Assembly: GCF_000719515.1 (NCBI RefSeq)
Contig: NZ_JOGR01000011.1
Span: 1-64,000, forward strand
DNA length: 64,000 nucleotides
Direction of reading: 5' to 3'
Origin: Glycomyces sp. NRRL B-16210
GTDB taxonomy: Bacteria > Actinomycetota > Actinomycetes > Mycobacteriales > Micromonosporaceae
Below the pieces are notes generated by a model, which saw only the letters and a list, made by a program, of their open reading frames with translations, was not told the origin of the DNA and made no database searches. Below are positions 1 through 7,622 of the stretch, one piece after another. The stretch's first letter is position 1, and every line of letters starts with the position of its first letter. A program made the position numbers and the translations under genes.

Positions 1-1713
1 CCGCAGCCCCCACCCCCCGCCGTCCCCCAGACCGGCAACGGCTACGAGCCCCTCACCAGCGGACTCGCACCCCAGCCTCCCGCCCCCAAGGGCAAGAACG
101 TGGTCCGCTCCAGCCTCCTCATGGGCGCCGGATCGCTCGTCAGCCGCGTCACCGGATTCGGGCGCACCGTCGTCATCTCCGCCGCCATCGGCGCCGGCCT
201 GCTCGGCAACTCCTACACGACCGCGCAGTACTTCCCCCAGATGATCTACGAACTCGTCCTCGGCGGCGTGTTCGCGAGCATCATCCTGCCGCTGTTCGTC
301 AAGGCCCACAAGAACGACGCCGACGGCGGGAACGCGTTCGCGCAGCGGCTGCTGACCCTCGCGACCCTCATCCTCGGCGGCGCCGCGATCCTCGTCACCG
401 CCTGCGCGCCGCTCATCGCCGCCGCCATCGCCGAACCCGAGCAGCGGGACCTGGTCACCCGGTTCTCCTACCTCATGCTCCCGGCACTGCTCTTCTACGG
501 GCTCTTCGCGATCCTCTCGGGCGTGCTCAACTCCCGCGAGCGCTTCGGCGCCCCCATGTGGGTGCCGATCATCAACAACCTCGTCGTCATCGCCGTCGGC
601 GCGATCTTCTTCGCCGTCTACACCTCCGACGCCGAAGGCGGCGACCGCCTGTTCGCCTCCGCCGACCAGGTCTCGACCGGCATGGTCCTGCTGCTCGGCG
701 GCGGCACCACCGCCGGCGTGGTCATCCAGGTCCTGTGCCTCGCCCCCGCGCTGCGCCGGGCCGGGTTCCGCTGGCGCCCGCGCTTCGACTTCCGGCACCT
801 GCCGCTGGGCCAGATCCGCCGCATGGCCGGATGGACCCTCCTGTTCGTGGCCGCCAACCAGATCGCGGTCATGGCCGTGCTCAAGGTCGCCAACACCGCC
901 GCCGGCAACGGCGACGGCCAGTTCGTGCCCGGCACCACCGTCTACAACAACGCCTACCTCATGATGATGATGGCGCACGGCATCGTCGCCGTCTCCGTCA
1001 TCACCGCGCTCATGCCCCGCATGACCCGCGCCGCCGACGACCGGCGCTGGCCCGAGCTCGCCGGCCACCTCTCCAGCGGCATCCGCCTCGCGAGCTTCCT
1101 GCTGGTGCCGATCGCCGCGGCGTTCATCGCCCTGCACGAGCCGATCGCCATGGCGATCTTCCAGTGGGGCGTCTACGACAACACGATGGCCCTCGCCACC
1201 GGGAACGCCCTCGCCTGGGCCGGGATCGTGCTGCTGGCCTTCTCCATCAGCCAGCTCCAGATCTACGCGTTCTACGCCCAGACCGACACCCGCACCCCCG
1301 CGATCTTCAACCTCCCCGTCATCGCCTTCCGCATCGGCGGCTACCTGCTCGCCTTCGCGTTCCTCCCTCCCGAGTGGGTGGTCGTGGGGCTCTTCGCCGC
1401 CAACGGCGTCTCCTACCTCGTGAGCCTGCTGCTGTCGATGAGCCTGCTGCGCAAGCGCATCGGTCTGCTCGACATGCGCCGGACCGCGAACGGCCTGGTG
1501 CGCACCGGCGCCGCGGCCCTCATCGCCGGCGCCGCCGCCTACGGCGGCTGGCTCGCCTGGCCCGACGTGTCCGGCTCGAAACTCGGCCAGCTCGGCGCCT
1601 CGCTCGTCCTCGGAACCGCCCTCCTGGGCGTGTATCTGGCGGCCTGCCTGGTATTGCGCGTCACGGAAATGGCGTCGCTCCAGGCAACGGTGCGGGCAAA
1701 GCTGCGACGATGA
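1..1713 (+). CDS. murJ: Lipid II flippase MurJ (5' end outside window)
   Basis: This is a MurJ/MviN-family polytopic membrane protein, which flips lipid II across the membrane for peptidoglycan synthesis. The hydrophobic core carries the N-terminal SRxTGFxR motif and about 14 predicted membrane segments, as expected for the MOP fold. A GTG at 100 could start a 537-residue protein. However, the same frame is open back to base 1 and encodes a proline-rich stretch (PQPPPPAVPQ), so the true start is probably upstream and the gene is cut by the window edge. Proline-rich cytosolic N-termini are usual for actinobacterial MurJ. A pseudokinase gene follows 136 bp downstream; in mycobacteria the equivalent domain is fused to MurJ (MviN). 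Identity is secure; only the start is uncertain. Confidence 0.95.
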   Translation, partial: PQPPPPAVPQTGNGYEPLTSGLAPQPPAPKGKNVVRSSLLMGAGSLVSRVTGFGRTVVISAAIGAGLLGNSYTTAQYFPQMIYELVLGGVFASIILPLFVKAHKNDADGGNAFAQRLLTLATLILGGAAILVTACAPLIAAAIAEPEQRDLVTRFSYLMLPALLFYGLFAILSGVLNSRERFGAPMWVPIINNLVVIAVGAIFFAVYTSDAEGGDRLFASADQVSTGMVLLLGGGTTAGVVIQVLCLAPALRRAGFRWRPRFDFRHLPLGQIRRMAGWTLLFVAANQIAVMAVLKVANTAAGNGDGQFVPGTTVYNNAYLMMMMAHGIVAVSVITALMPRMTRAADDRRWPELAGHLSSGIRLASFLLVPIAAAFIALHEPIAMAIFQWGVYDNTMALATGNALAWAGIVLLAFSISQLQIYAFYAQTDTRTPAIFNLPVIAFRIGGYLLAFAFLPPEWVVVGLFAANGVSYLVSLLLSMSLLRKRIGLLDMRRTANGLVRTGAAALIAGAAAYGGWLAWPDVSGSKLGQLGASLVLGTALLGVYLAACLVLRVTEMASLQATVRAKLRR

Positions 1714-1849
1714 GACAAGTACCATCCATACGTGCACTCTGGTCGGACCGAACCCGTCCGGACCGCGAAACGGCCTGCCCGGCCCGCAAGGGCCGCGATC
1801 GCCGAGAGGCCCTCCACGGGGTCGCTTTGAGAGGGGAGGACCCCGCATC

Positions 1850-3337
1850 ATGAGTTCCGCAGAAGTGCCGTCCGTGGGCGACCTGCTCGCGGAGCGGTAC
1901 CGCCTCGAAGAGCACGTCGGAGGCGCGAACGGCCACCGCCAGCTCTGGCGGGGCGTCGACGTCCTCCTGCACCGCTCCGTCGCGGTCGTGCTCCGCTCCC
2001 CCGGCGGCGAGGACGCCGCCCCCACCATGACCGCCGCCGTCGCCGCCTCCCGCGCCCACGTCGACTCCATGGTCGACGTCTACGACGCGGTCGACGAGGG
2101 CCGCTTCGCCTACGTCGTGCGCGAATGGGTCAACGGCTCCTCGCTGCGCGGCGTCCTCGAACGCCAGACCCTCGACAGCACCCACGCGCTCGAACTGGTC
2201 GCCTCCGTCGCCGACTCCGTCGCCGCCCTCCACGACGGCGGCGTCACCCACGCCGACCTCCACCCCGGCACGATCCTCCTCTCCGAGGACGACCGCGTCA
2301 TGGTCACCGAGCCGCGCAACGAACCGGGCAACACCGCCGTCGAGGACGTCCGCGCCCTCGGCGCGACCCTCTACGCCTGCCTCACCGGGACCTGGCCGCG
2401 CGTCGTCCCCGCCGAGAACACCGGCCTGCCCGACGCCGCCACCGACGAATGGGGCCGCGTCCTCGACGCCGCCGACGTCGTCCCCCGCGTCCCCGCCGCC
2501 CTCTCCACCCTCACCGCCGACCTGCTCGACCACACCCAGCCCCCGCCGTCCGCGGCGGAACTGGCCGTCGAACTGCGCCGCCTGAACGAGCCCGGCGCCG
2601 TCGAACCGGCCGCCGAGAGCCACACCCCCACCAGCGTCCTCAGCTCCATGAACCTCGGCCGGTTCAAACCCGAGACGCCCCCCGCCGGCATGAAGCGCCT
2701 CGCCGTCATCGCCGCGGTGATCGCCGGCGTCCTCCTCGCCAGCGTCATCACCAGCGCCGTCGTCCTCGGCGGCGGCGACGACCCCGCCGGAGCCGAGGAG
2801 CAGATCACCGGCTCCGACACCGGCGCCGACACCACCGACGAGGAACCCGAGGTCACCGCGCCCACCGAGGTCGAGCTCACCGCCGACTCCATCCGCGTGG
2901 TCGACCCGCCCACCGGCAGCCGCAACAACACCGAGGGCATCGAGACCGTCGTCGACGGCAACGCCTCCACCGGATGGTCCACCAGCACCTACTACAACGA
3001 CCCGAAGTTCGGCAACCTCAAGCCGGGCATGGGCATCCTCATCGACCTCGGCGAAGCCCGCGAGGTCACCTCCGTCCGCGTCCAGATGACCAGCGCCGGC
3101 GCCACCGTCGGCCTGCTCGCCGGCGACGAGGACCCCGGCGACTCCTCGGACGGCGACCAGGCCATCGTCGACAACTTCACGGTCCTGGCCGAGCCGGTCA
3201 CCGACGCCGACACCAACATCGAACTCCAGGTCGGCGGCGAGACCACCCGCTACATCGTGGTCTGGGTGACCGAGCTGCCGCCTTCCTCGGGCGGCTACAA
3301 GCTCACCGTCTCCGACATCAACGTCTTCGTCCGGTAG
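1850..3337 (+). CDS. Membrane pseudokinase with discoidin-like extracellular domain, MurJ partner
   Basis: The 495-residue protein has a kinase-like fold at about residues 15-250, one transmembrane helix near 283-305 and an extracellular discoidin (F5/8 type C)-like domain near 345-495. Key kinase residues are lost. The VAIK-like strand reads VAVVLRSP with no lysine, the catalytic loop reads HADLHPGT instead of HRDLKPxN, and no DFG is visible (VTEP in its place). It is therefore probably a non-catalytic scaffold. In Mycobacterium the matching pseudokinase is fused to MurJ and binds an FHA protein to control peptidoglycan synthesis. Here it is a separate gene directly after murJ and 7 bp before sigM, so the role is inferred by analogy. 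The ATG at 1850 follows a GGGGAGGA ribosome site. Confidence 0.85.
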   Translation: MSSAEVPSVGDLLAERYRLEEHVGGANGHRQLWRGVDVLLHRSVAVVLRSPGGEDAAPTMTAAVAASRAHVDSMVDVYDAVDEGRFAYVVREWVNGSSLRGVLERQTLDSTHALELVASVADSVAALHDGGVTHADLHPGTILLSEDDRVMVTEPRNEPGNTAVEDVRALGATLYACLTGTWPRVVPAENTGLPDAATDEWGRVLDAADVVPRVPAALSTLTADLLDHTQPPPSAAELAVELRRLNEPGAVEPAAESHTPTSVLSSMNLGRFKPETPPAGMKRLAVIAAVIAGVLLASVITSAVVLGGGDDPAGAEEQITGSDTGADTTDEEPEVTAPTEVELTADSIRVVDPPTGSRNNTEGIETVVDGNASTGWSTSTYYNDPKFGNLKPGMGILIDLGEAREVTSVRVQMTSAGATVGLLAGDEDPGDSSDGDQAIVDNFTVLAEPVTDADTNIELQVGGETTRYIVVWVTELPPSSGGYKLTVSDINVFVR

Positions 3338-3344
3338 CGAAGCC

Positions 3345-4043
3345 GTGCCCGCCCCCCTCCCGCCCCGGACGGGCCCCGAACCGGACGGGGCCTTCCCCGG
3401 CCTCGCCGACGCCGAACTGCTGCGCCGCCACGTCGGCGGCGACCGGGAGGCCTTCGGTGAGCTCTTCCGCCGCCACCGCGGCCGACTCTGGGCCGTCGCG
3501 GTGCGCACCCTCGCCGACCCCGAGGACGCCGCCGAAGCCCTCCAGGACGCGATGATCAAGGCCTACCAGGCCGCGGGCTCCTTCCGCGGGGCCTCGGCGG
3601 TCACCACCTGGCTGCACCGCATCGTCGTCAACGCCTGCCTCGACCGCATCCGCGCCGCCGGCCGCCGCCCCACCGTCCCGCTCCCCGAAGAGGACGACCG
3701 CCTCGGCGAACGCGACCCGCGCCCGGACACGCCCGCCGACCCCCAGCACGCCGCACTCCGCTTGAGCGTCCACCAGGCCCTCGCGGAGCTGCCCTTCGAC
3801 CAGCGCGCCGTGCTCGTCTACATCGACATGCTCGGCTACCCGGTCGAAGAGGTCGCCGCGATCCTCAAGGTGCGGCCGGGGACGGTCAAGTCCCGGGCCT
3901 CGCGCGCGCGCAAACGCCTCGCCCCGATGCTCGCCGAGTTCGGACCGGGCGAAGGCGGCCCCGGGAACCCGCCGGGGCAGCGGGGCGTCGAACCAGGAGC
4001 GGCGCACCGGACCGCGACCGGCCGAGAGGAGGGGAACCGATGA
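3345..4043 (+). CDS. sigM: ECF RNA polymerase sigma factor SigM
   Basis: This 232-residue ECF sigma factor has region 2 at about residues 25-95 (ending in the WLHRIVVNACLDRIR motif) and region 4 near 140-195 (FDQRAVLVYIDMLGY, then VRPGTVKSRASRARKRL as the DNA-binding helix-turn-helix). It starts with GTG 7 bp after the pseudokinase gene. Its stop overlaps the ATG of the next gene by 4 bp (ATGA), the usual sign of sigma/anti-sigma translational coupling. Placement between murJ and trxB matches sigM of mycobacteria and streptomycetes, where it responds to envelope or oxidative stress. The regulon here cannot be read from the window. Confidence 0.92.
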   Translation: MPAPLPPRTGPEPDGAFPGLADAELLRRHVGGDREAFGELFRRHRGRLWAVAVRTLADPEDAAEALQDAMIKAYQAAGSFRGASAVTTWLHRIVVNACLDRIRAAGRRPTVPLPEEDDRLGERDPRPDTPADPQHAALRLSVHQALAELPFDQRAVLVYIDMLGYPVEEVAAILKVRPGTVKSRASRARKRLAPMLAEFGPGEGGPGNPPGQRGVEPGAAHRTATGREEGNR

Positions 4044-4846
4044 GCCAGCAGCGCCCAGAAGCGACAGGCCCGGGCGGCGAGAGCACCGAGAACGCCGTCA
4101 GCCGCGTCCTGTGGCAGGCCTCGCACGGCTACGACGACCTCCCCGACCCCGTAGCCGGCCGCCTCGACCGCGTCCTGGATTCCCTTCCCGCCGCCGACAC
4201 CCTCCACAGCGCAGCCGACCCCGCCGCGCACCCGGCCCGCGAGAACCGCTTCGAACGCTGGGCCGAGCGCCTGCGCCCCAAGCGGGTCCGCTACGCCGTC
4301 CTGAGCGCCACCGCCGCCGTGGCGATCACCGTCGTCGCCGTCGCCGTCGCCCTCCAGTTCGTCACCGCCTCCGACCGGGACGCGACGGGCGCGGTCGAAC
4401 AGGCCCAGTCCGAGGAGTACGGCGGGGCCGAGAAGGAACCCGCGCCCGGGGCCGCGCCCGAGACCGACATGGACGGCCAGGCGCTGGAGGACGACGGCGA
4501 CGCGGGCGTCGGCGGGATCACCGGCATCGAGACCTTCGCGACGGGCGCCGACTACGAGGCGGGCGCCGACCTGCTCGCGGCCCTGCGCGGACTCGGCGAC
4601 GGGGCCGCGACCGGCCCGGTCCCGGACGAGCTGGCGGTGCTGGCCGCCGGCGGCGACTTCTGGCGGGCCTGCGAGCGGGCGATCGCCGCCGAGTACGAGG
4701 GCGTGCTCATCGCGGTGGACTTCGCCCGGTACGAGTCGCAGCCGGCGATCATGGCGCTCCTGGTCTCCGACGGGGGCGACATGGCCGTGGCGCTGAGCCC
4801 GGCCTGCGCCGAGGGGATCATCGAGGCCCTGGCCGTCCAGCCCTGA
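4040..4846 (+). CDS. Probable membrane anti-sigma factor for SigM
   Basis: The 268-residue protein has a cytosolic N-terminal part of about 83 residues, one transmembrane helix near residues 83-108 (a run of A/V/I) and an acidic extracytoplasmic C-terminal domain. Position and topology are those of an anti-sigma-M factor: it overlaps sigM by 4 bp and precedes trxB. No HxxxCxxC zinc-binding anti-sigma motif is visible, so it is not a ZAS-type redox sensor. The call rests on coupling and topology rather than on a recognised domain. A G+C-rich 6-bp hairpin at 4853-4868 may end the transcript. Confidence 0.7.
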   Translation: MSQQRPEATGPGGESTENAVSRVLWQASHGYDDLPDPVAGRLDRVLDSLPAADTLHSAADPAAHPARENRFERWAERLRPKRVRYAVLSATAAVAITVVAVAVALQFVTASDRDATGAVEQAQSEEYGGAEKEPAPGAAPETDMDGQALEDDGDAGVGGITGIETFATGADYEAGADLLAALRGLGDGAATGPVPDELAVLAAGGDFWRACERAIAAEYEGVLIAVDFARYESQPAIMALLVSDGGDMAVALSPACAEGIIEALAVQP

Positions 4847-4943
4847 GCGGGGCCCTTCGGCCCCGGCGGCGGGCTTCGCGCGCGTGAGCTTGCCCACGAT
4901 CGGCGTCCTCGCCTGTCACACGCCCGCCACAGCGCACCGCGGC

Positions 4944-4970
4944 GGAATTTCGGGTCAATAGGATGGCGTT
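4944..4970 (+). promoter_or_regulatory. SigR/SigH-like promoter of trxBA
   Basis: GGAAT at 4944-4948 is separated by 19 bp from GTT at 4968-4970. This matches the GGAAT-N18/19-GTT promoter used by the thiol-oxidative-stress sigma factors SigR (Streptomyces) and SigH (Mycobacterium). It lies 60 bp upstream of the trxB GTG start, and trxBA is a classical target of these factors. The gene for such a sigma factor is not in this window. Confidence 0.65.
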
Positions 4971-5030
4971 GTAGCAGTCAGTCCCAGGGGGCAGTCCCTG
5001 GAGCGCCGAACCATCTCAGGAGCGAACCCG

Positions 5031-5963
5031 GTGAGCGAAATCCGCGACGTCATCATCATCGGCTCGGGCCCGGCGGGGTACACCGCCGCGCTGTACACCG
5101 CCCGCGCCGACCTGCGCCCGCTCGTGTTCGAGGGCTTCCAGTTCGGCGGGGCGCTCATGCAGACCACCGAGGTCGAGAACTACCCCGGGTTCCCCGAGGG
5201 CATCATGGGCCCCGAGCTCATGGACCAGTGGCGCAAGCAGGCCGAGCGGTTCGGCGCCGAGCTCGTCTCCGACGACGTCACCCGCGTGGACTTCTCCGGC
5301 GACGTCAAGAAGGTCTGGGTCGGCGAGGACGAGTTCCAGGCCAGGGCCGTGATCCTCGCGACCGGGTCGGCGTTCCGCCCGCTGAACGTGCCCGGCGAGA
5401 ACGAGCTCATGGGCCGCGGCGTCTCGGCGTGCGCCACCTGCGACGGATTCTTCTTCCGCGACCAGGAGATCGCGGTCGTCGGCGGCGGCGACTCGGCGAT
5501 GGAGGAGGCCACGTTCCTCACCAAGTTCGCCTCGAAGGTGACCATCGTGCACCGGCGCGAGGAGTTCCGCGCCTCGAAGATCATGGCCGAGCGGGCCCTG
5601 GCGAACCCGAAGATCGAGGTCGCCTGGAACTCGGCGGTCGAGAAGATCAACGGCGAGGGCGGCAAGGTCGCGAGCGTCGGCCTGGTCGACACGGTCACGG
5701 GCGAGGCCCGCGAGCTGGCGGCGACGGGCCTGTTCATCGCGATCGGCCACGACCCGCGCTCGGAGCTGTTCAAGGGCCAGGTCGAGCTCGACGAGTCCGG
5801 GTACGTGAAGGTGGACGCGCCGTCGACGCGCACCAACGTCGCGGGCGTCTTCGCCGCGGGCGACCTCGTGGACCACACCTACCAGCAGGCGGTGACCGCG
5901 GCCGGGACCGGCTGCGCGGCCGCGCTCGACGCCGAGCGCTACCTCGCCGACCTCGACGACTGA
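5031..5963 (+). CDS. trxB: Thioredoxin reductase
   Basis: This cytosolic, NADPH-dependent flavoenzyme of 310 residues reduces thioredoxin. It shows the FAD-binding GSGPAG motif at the N-terminus, the redox-active CATC pair (Cys134 and Cys137), an NADPH-binding GGGDSAMEEA motif and the C-terminal FAD motif GVFAAGDLVD. Length is normal for low-molecular-weight TrxR. The GTG at 5031 is preceded by an AGGAG-like site. The trxA gene follows after 38 bp, so the two form an operon driven by the SigR-like promoter at 4944. Confidence 0.97.
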   Translation: MSEIRDVIIIGSGPAGYTAALYTARADLRPLVFEGFQFGGALMQTTEVENYPGFPEGIMGPELMDQWRKQAERFGAELVSDDVTRVDFSGDVKKVWVGEDEFQARAVILATGSAFRPLNVPGENELMGRGVSACATCDGFFFRDQEIAVVGGGDSAMEEATFLTKFASKVTIVHRREEFRASKIMAERALANPKIEVAWNSAVEKINGEGGKVASVGLVDTVTGEARELAATGLFIAIGHDPRSELFKGQVELDESGYVKVDAPSTRTNVAGVFAAGDLVDHTYQQAVTAAGTGCAAALDAERYLADLDD

Positions 5964-6001
5964 CTTCCCCGCACGCACATACACACACAGGAGGAACGCC
6001 C

Positions 6002-6319
6002 ATGGGCGCCATCAAAGCAGTGAGCAGCGAAGCCGAGTTCCAGGCCGAGGTGCTGGAGTCCGACAAGCCCGTGCTCGTGGACTTCTGGGCCGAGTGGTGC
6101 GGCCCTTGCAAGAAGGTCGCCCCGGTCCTCGAAGAGCTGGCCGCCGAGATCGACGCGATCGAGATCCGCAAGCTCGACACGGACGCGAACCCGGAGATCA
6201 CCCGCAAGTACCAGGTGATGAGCGTGCCGACCATGATCCTGTTCAAGGACGGTCAGCCCGCCGACCAGCTCATCGGCGCCCAGCCCAAGGCCGCCATCCG
6301 CAAGTTCTTGGGCCAGTAG
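6002..6319 (+). CDS. trxA: Thioredoxin
   Basis: This 105-residue thioredoxin has the active site WCGPC (Cys33, Cys36), the buried Asp of VDFWAEW and the cis-proline motif SVPT. It is the cytosolic thiol-disulfide reductant recycled by TrxB. The ATG at 6002 is set by a good AGGAGG ribosome site 6 bases upstream; an open frame extends further 5' but only as the shadow of trxB. The stop codon lies inside the first unit of a 15-bp tandem repeat (6310-6368), followed by a strong terminator at 6444-6478. Confidence 0.97.
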   Translation: MGAIKAVSSEAEFQAEVLESDKPVLVDFWAEWCGPCKKVAPVLEELAAEIDAIEIRKLDTDANPEITRKYQVMSVPTMILFKDGQPADQLIGAQPKAAIRKFLGQ

Positions 6320-6368
6320 CGACTGGGCCAGTAGCGCTTGGACCGGTAGCGCCGGGCCGGTAACGCCC
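6310..6368 (+). repeat. 15-bp tandem repeat across the trxA stop
   Basis: Four degenerate units run head to tail: GGGCCAGTAGCGACT (6310), GGGCCAGTAGCGCTT (6325), GGACCGGTAGCGCC (6340) and GGGCCGGTAACGCCC (6354). The first unit contains the last codons and the TAG stop of trxA. The other units keep a TAG or TAA in the same unit position, so read-through would meet further stop codons. Function unknown. Confidence 0.85.
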
Positions 6369-6443
6369 GAAGTCGCGCTCCGCGCGTCAACGCCCGGGCC
6401 GGTGAGCGCCCGCGCAGGCAGGGAACGCGAACAAGTTTCACGG

Positions 6444-6478
6444 ATCGGGGGACCGAGCTTCAGGCTCGGTCCCCCGAT
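6444..6478 (+). terminator. Rho-independent-like terminator after trxA
   Basis: A perfect 15-bp stem (6444-6458 with 6464-6478) with a 5-base loop TTCAG lies between the convergent trxA and the acetyltransferase gene. The stem is very G+C-rich and lacks a long T run, as is common in actinobacteria. It could act in both directions. Confidence 0.85.
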
Positions 6479-6555
6479 TCTTGTCGTACCCCCGCGCTAC
6501 GTTGAAAACAAGGGGTCCCCCGGGCGGACAAATCGGGAATATCCGCTTTCACATT
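6478..6555 (+). repeat. Dispersed repeat, copy A (second copy at 11511)
   Basis: This stretch of about 78 bp matches 11511-11588 with about 10 differences. Both copies lie in the same orientation in the gap between two convergent genes, just after a perfect hairpin. Read in one shared frame they encode almost the same 26 residues (core RGPPGGQIGNIRFH), and most differences fall at third codon positions. No start codon with a ribosome site is visible. Confidence 0.75.
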
Positions 6556-6568
6556 TCGCGGGCGCCGG

Positions 6569-7318
6569 TCAAGGGCGGTCGCAGGTCGACCGGCACGCTT
6601 GGGCGCCGCCGCCGTGGACGGCGCTGTCGGTCCCGTCGAAGATCTCGCCGCCGCGCTGCGTTCCGGGCCGTTCGATGCGGTTGCGGCTCGTGGTCGGCTC
6701 GCCGAAGAACTGCTCCAGTTCGAGGTCGTCGAGCTTGAACCACTCGACCGGGTCCTGGAACTCCATGGACTCCTCGGCCTCCACGCTCCGGTCGATCGCC
6801 GAGCGCAGGTCCAGGCGCAGCCGCGGATAGCGCGGGTCGAACCGCACCGTCTTGAACCCCACCGAGCGATAGAAGTCGGCCGGGACGAGGCACGCGTTGG
6901 ACTCCCCGCGCGCGTCCCCGAAGGTCTCGATCGCGTAGATCCCCCGCCGCGCCACGTCGGCCGCGACGGTCTGCACGAGTTGGCGCCCCAGACCAGTCCC
7001 CGCGTAGGCGGGGCTGACATACGCGGTCATGAGCAGCGCCGCGTCCGGGGAGACCGGGCCGGAGGGGAACTCCACCGAGCGTGGCACGAACTTCGGCGAG
7101 GCGAAGGTGACGTACCCGGCGACGGCGTCGCCCTCGTAGGCGATCCGCCCGCACCCGCCCCATTCCAGCAGCGTGTGCGACAGCCACGCCTCCTTCTCCA
7201 AGGCGGGCTCGCCGACCTCGCGGGCCGCTTCGGCGCGCAGCGGGGACAGCTCCCAGAACACGCAGGCGCGGCAGCGCCCCGGAACGTCTTCCAAGGAGTC
7301 GAGTGTGAGGTTGACCAT
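6569..7318 (-). CDS. GNAT-family N-acetyltransferase
   Basis: The protein of about 249 residues has the GNAT acetyl-CoA motif A (VSPAYAGTGLGRQLVQ) in the middle and the end motif FYRSVGFKTVRFD. Near the N-terminus a CRACVFWE segment is typical of an actinobacterial subgroup found next to parB. A C-terminal tail of about 60 residues follows the GNAT fold. The substrate cannot be predicted. I prefer the ATG at 7318 (MVNLTL) over the in-frame ATG at 7330, because relatives begin at this point; no strong ribosome site separates them. It converges on trxA. Confidence 0.8.
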   Translation of the reverse strand: MVNLTLDSLEDVPGRCRACVFWELSPLRAEAAREVGEPALEKEAWLSHTLLEWGGCGRIAYEGDAVAGYVTFASPKFVPRSVEFPSGPVSPDAALLMTAYVSPAYAGTGLGRQLVQTVAADVARRGIYAIETFGDARGESNACLVPADFYRSVGFKTVRFDPRYPRLRLDLRSAIDRSVEAEESMEFQDPVEWFKLDDLELEQFFGEPTTSRNRIERPGTQRGGEIFDGTDSAVHGGGAQACRSTCDRP

Positions 7319-7427
7319 GCGCCGATGCACGGTTCCACACTACGTCGGCGAAGCGTCCACATGACGGAAAACACGCGCGGGCCGATGCCGGTGTGCTAGT
7401 AGAGTGGGTCGATCACGCCACAGGTCC

Positions 7428-7495
7428 CGTAGGCTGGTCGAGCGCCCTCCGCGCTCCCGGGCAACCGCGGCCCGCGGCCGGGCGTGGTACCTACG
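7428..7495 (+). promoter_or_regulatory. Structured leader RNA, possible riboswitch
   Basis: The leader of the aminotransferase-ddl operon can fold as a three-way junction. A closing stem CGTAGG/CCTACG (7428-7433 with 7490-7495) encloses hairpin GAGCGC/GCGCTC (7440-7445 with 7451-7456) and hairpin CGGCC/GGCCG (7468-7472 with 7476-7480). The unpaired junction carries CCGGGCAACC, reminiscent of the GGCAACC core of SAM-type aptamers. It does not match any SAM consensus closely enough for me to name it. The start codon is about 128 bases further on. Confidence 0.3.
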
Positions 7496-7622
7496 AGATC
7501 CCAGCGCGAGCTGAGACGCCGACGGCGCGGTGTCCCGACGACACGGCGCCTCCGGCGATCTGAGCCGCACGACCCGCGAGCACGGATCGCGGGCGACGAG
7601 GACCATCAGAGGAGGTCTCCGC

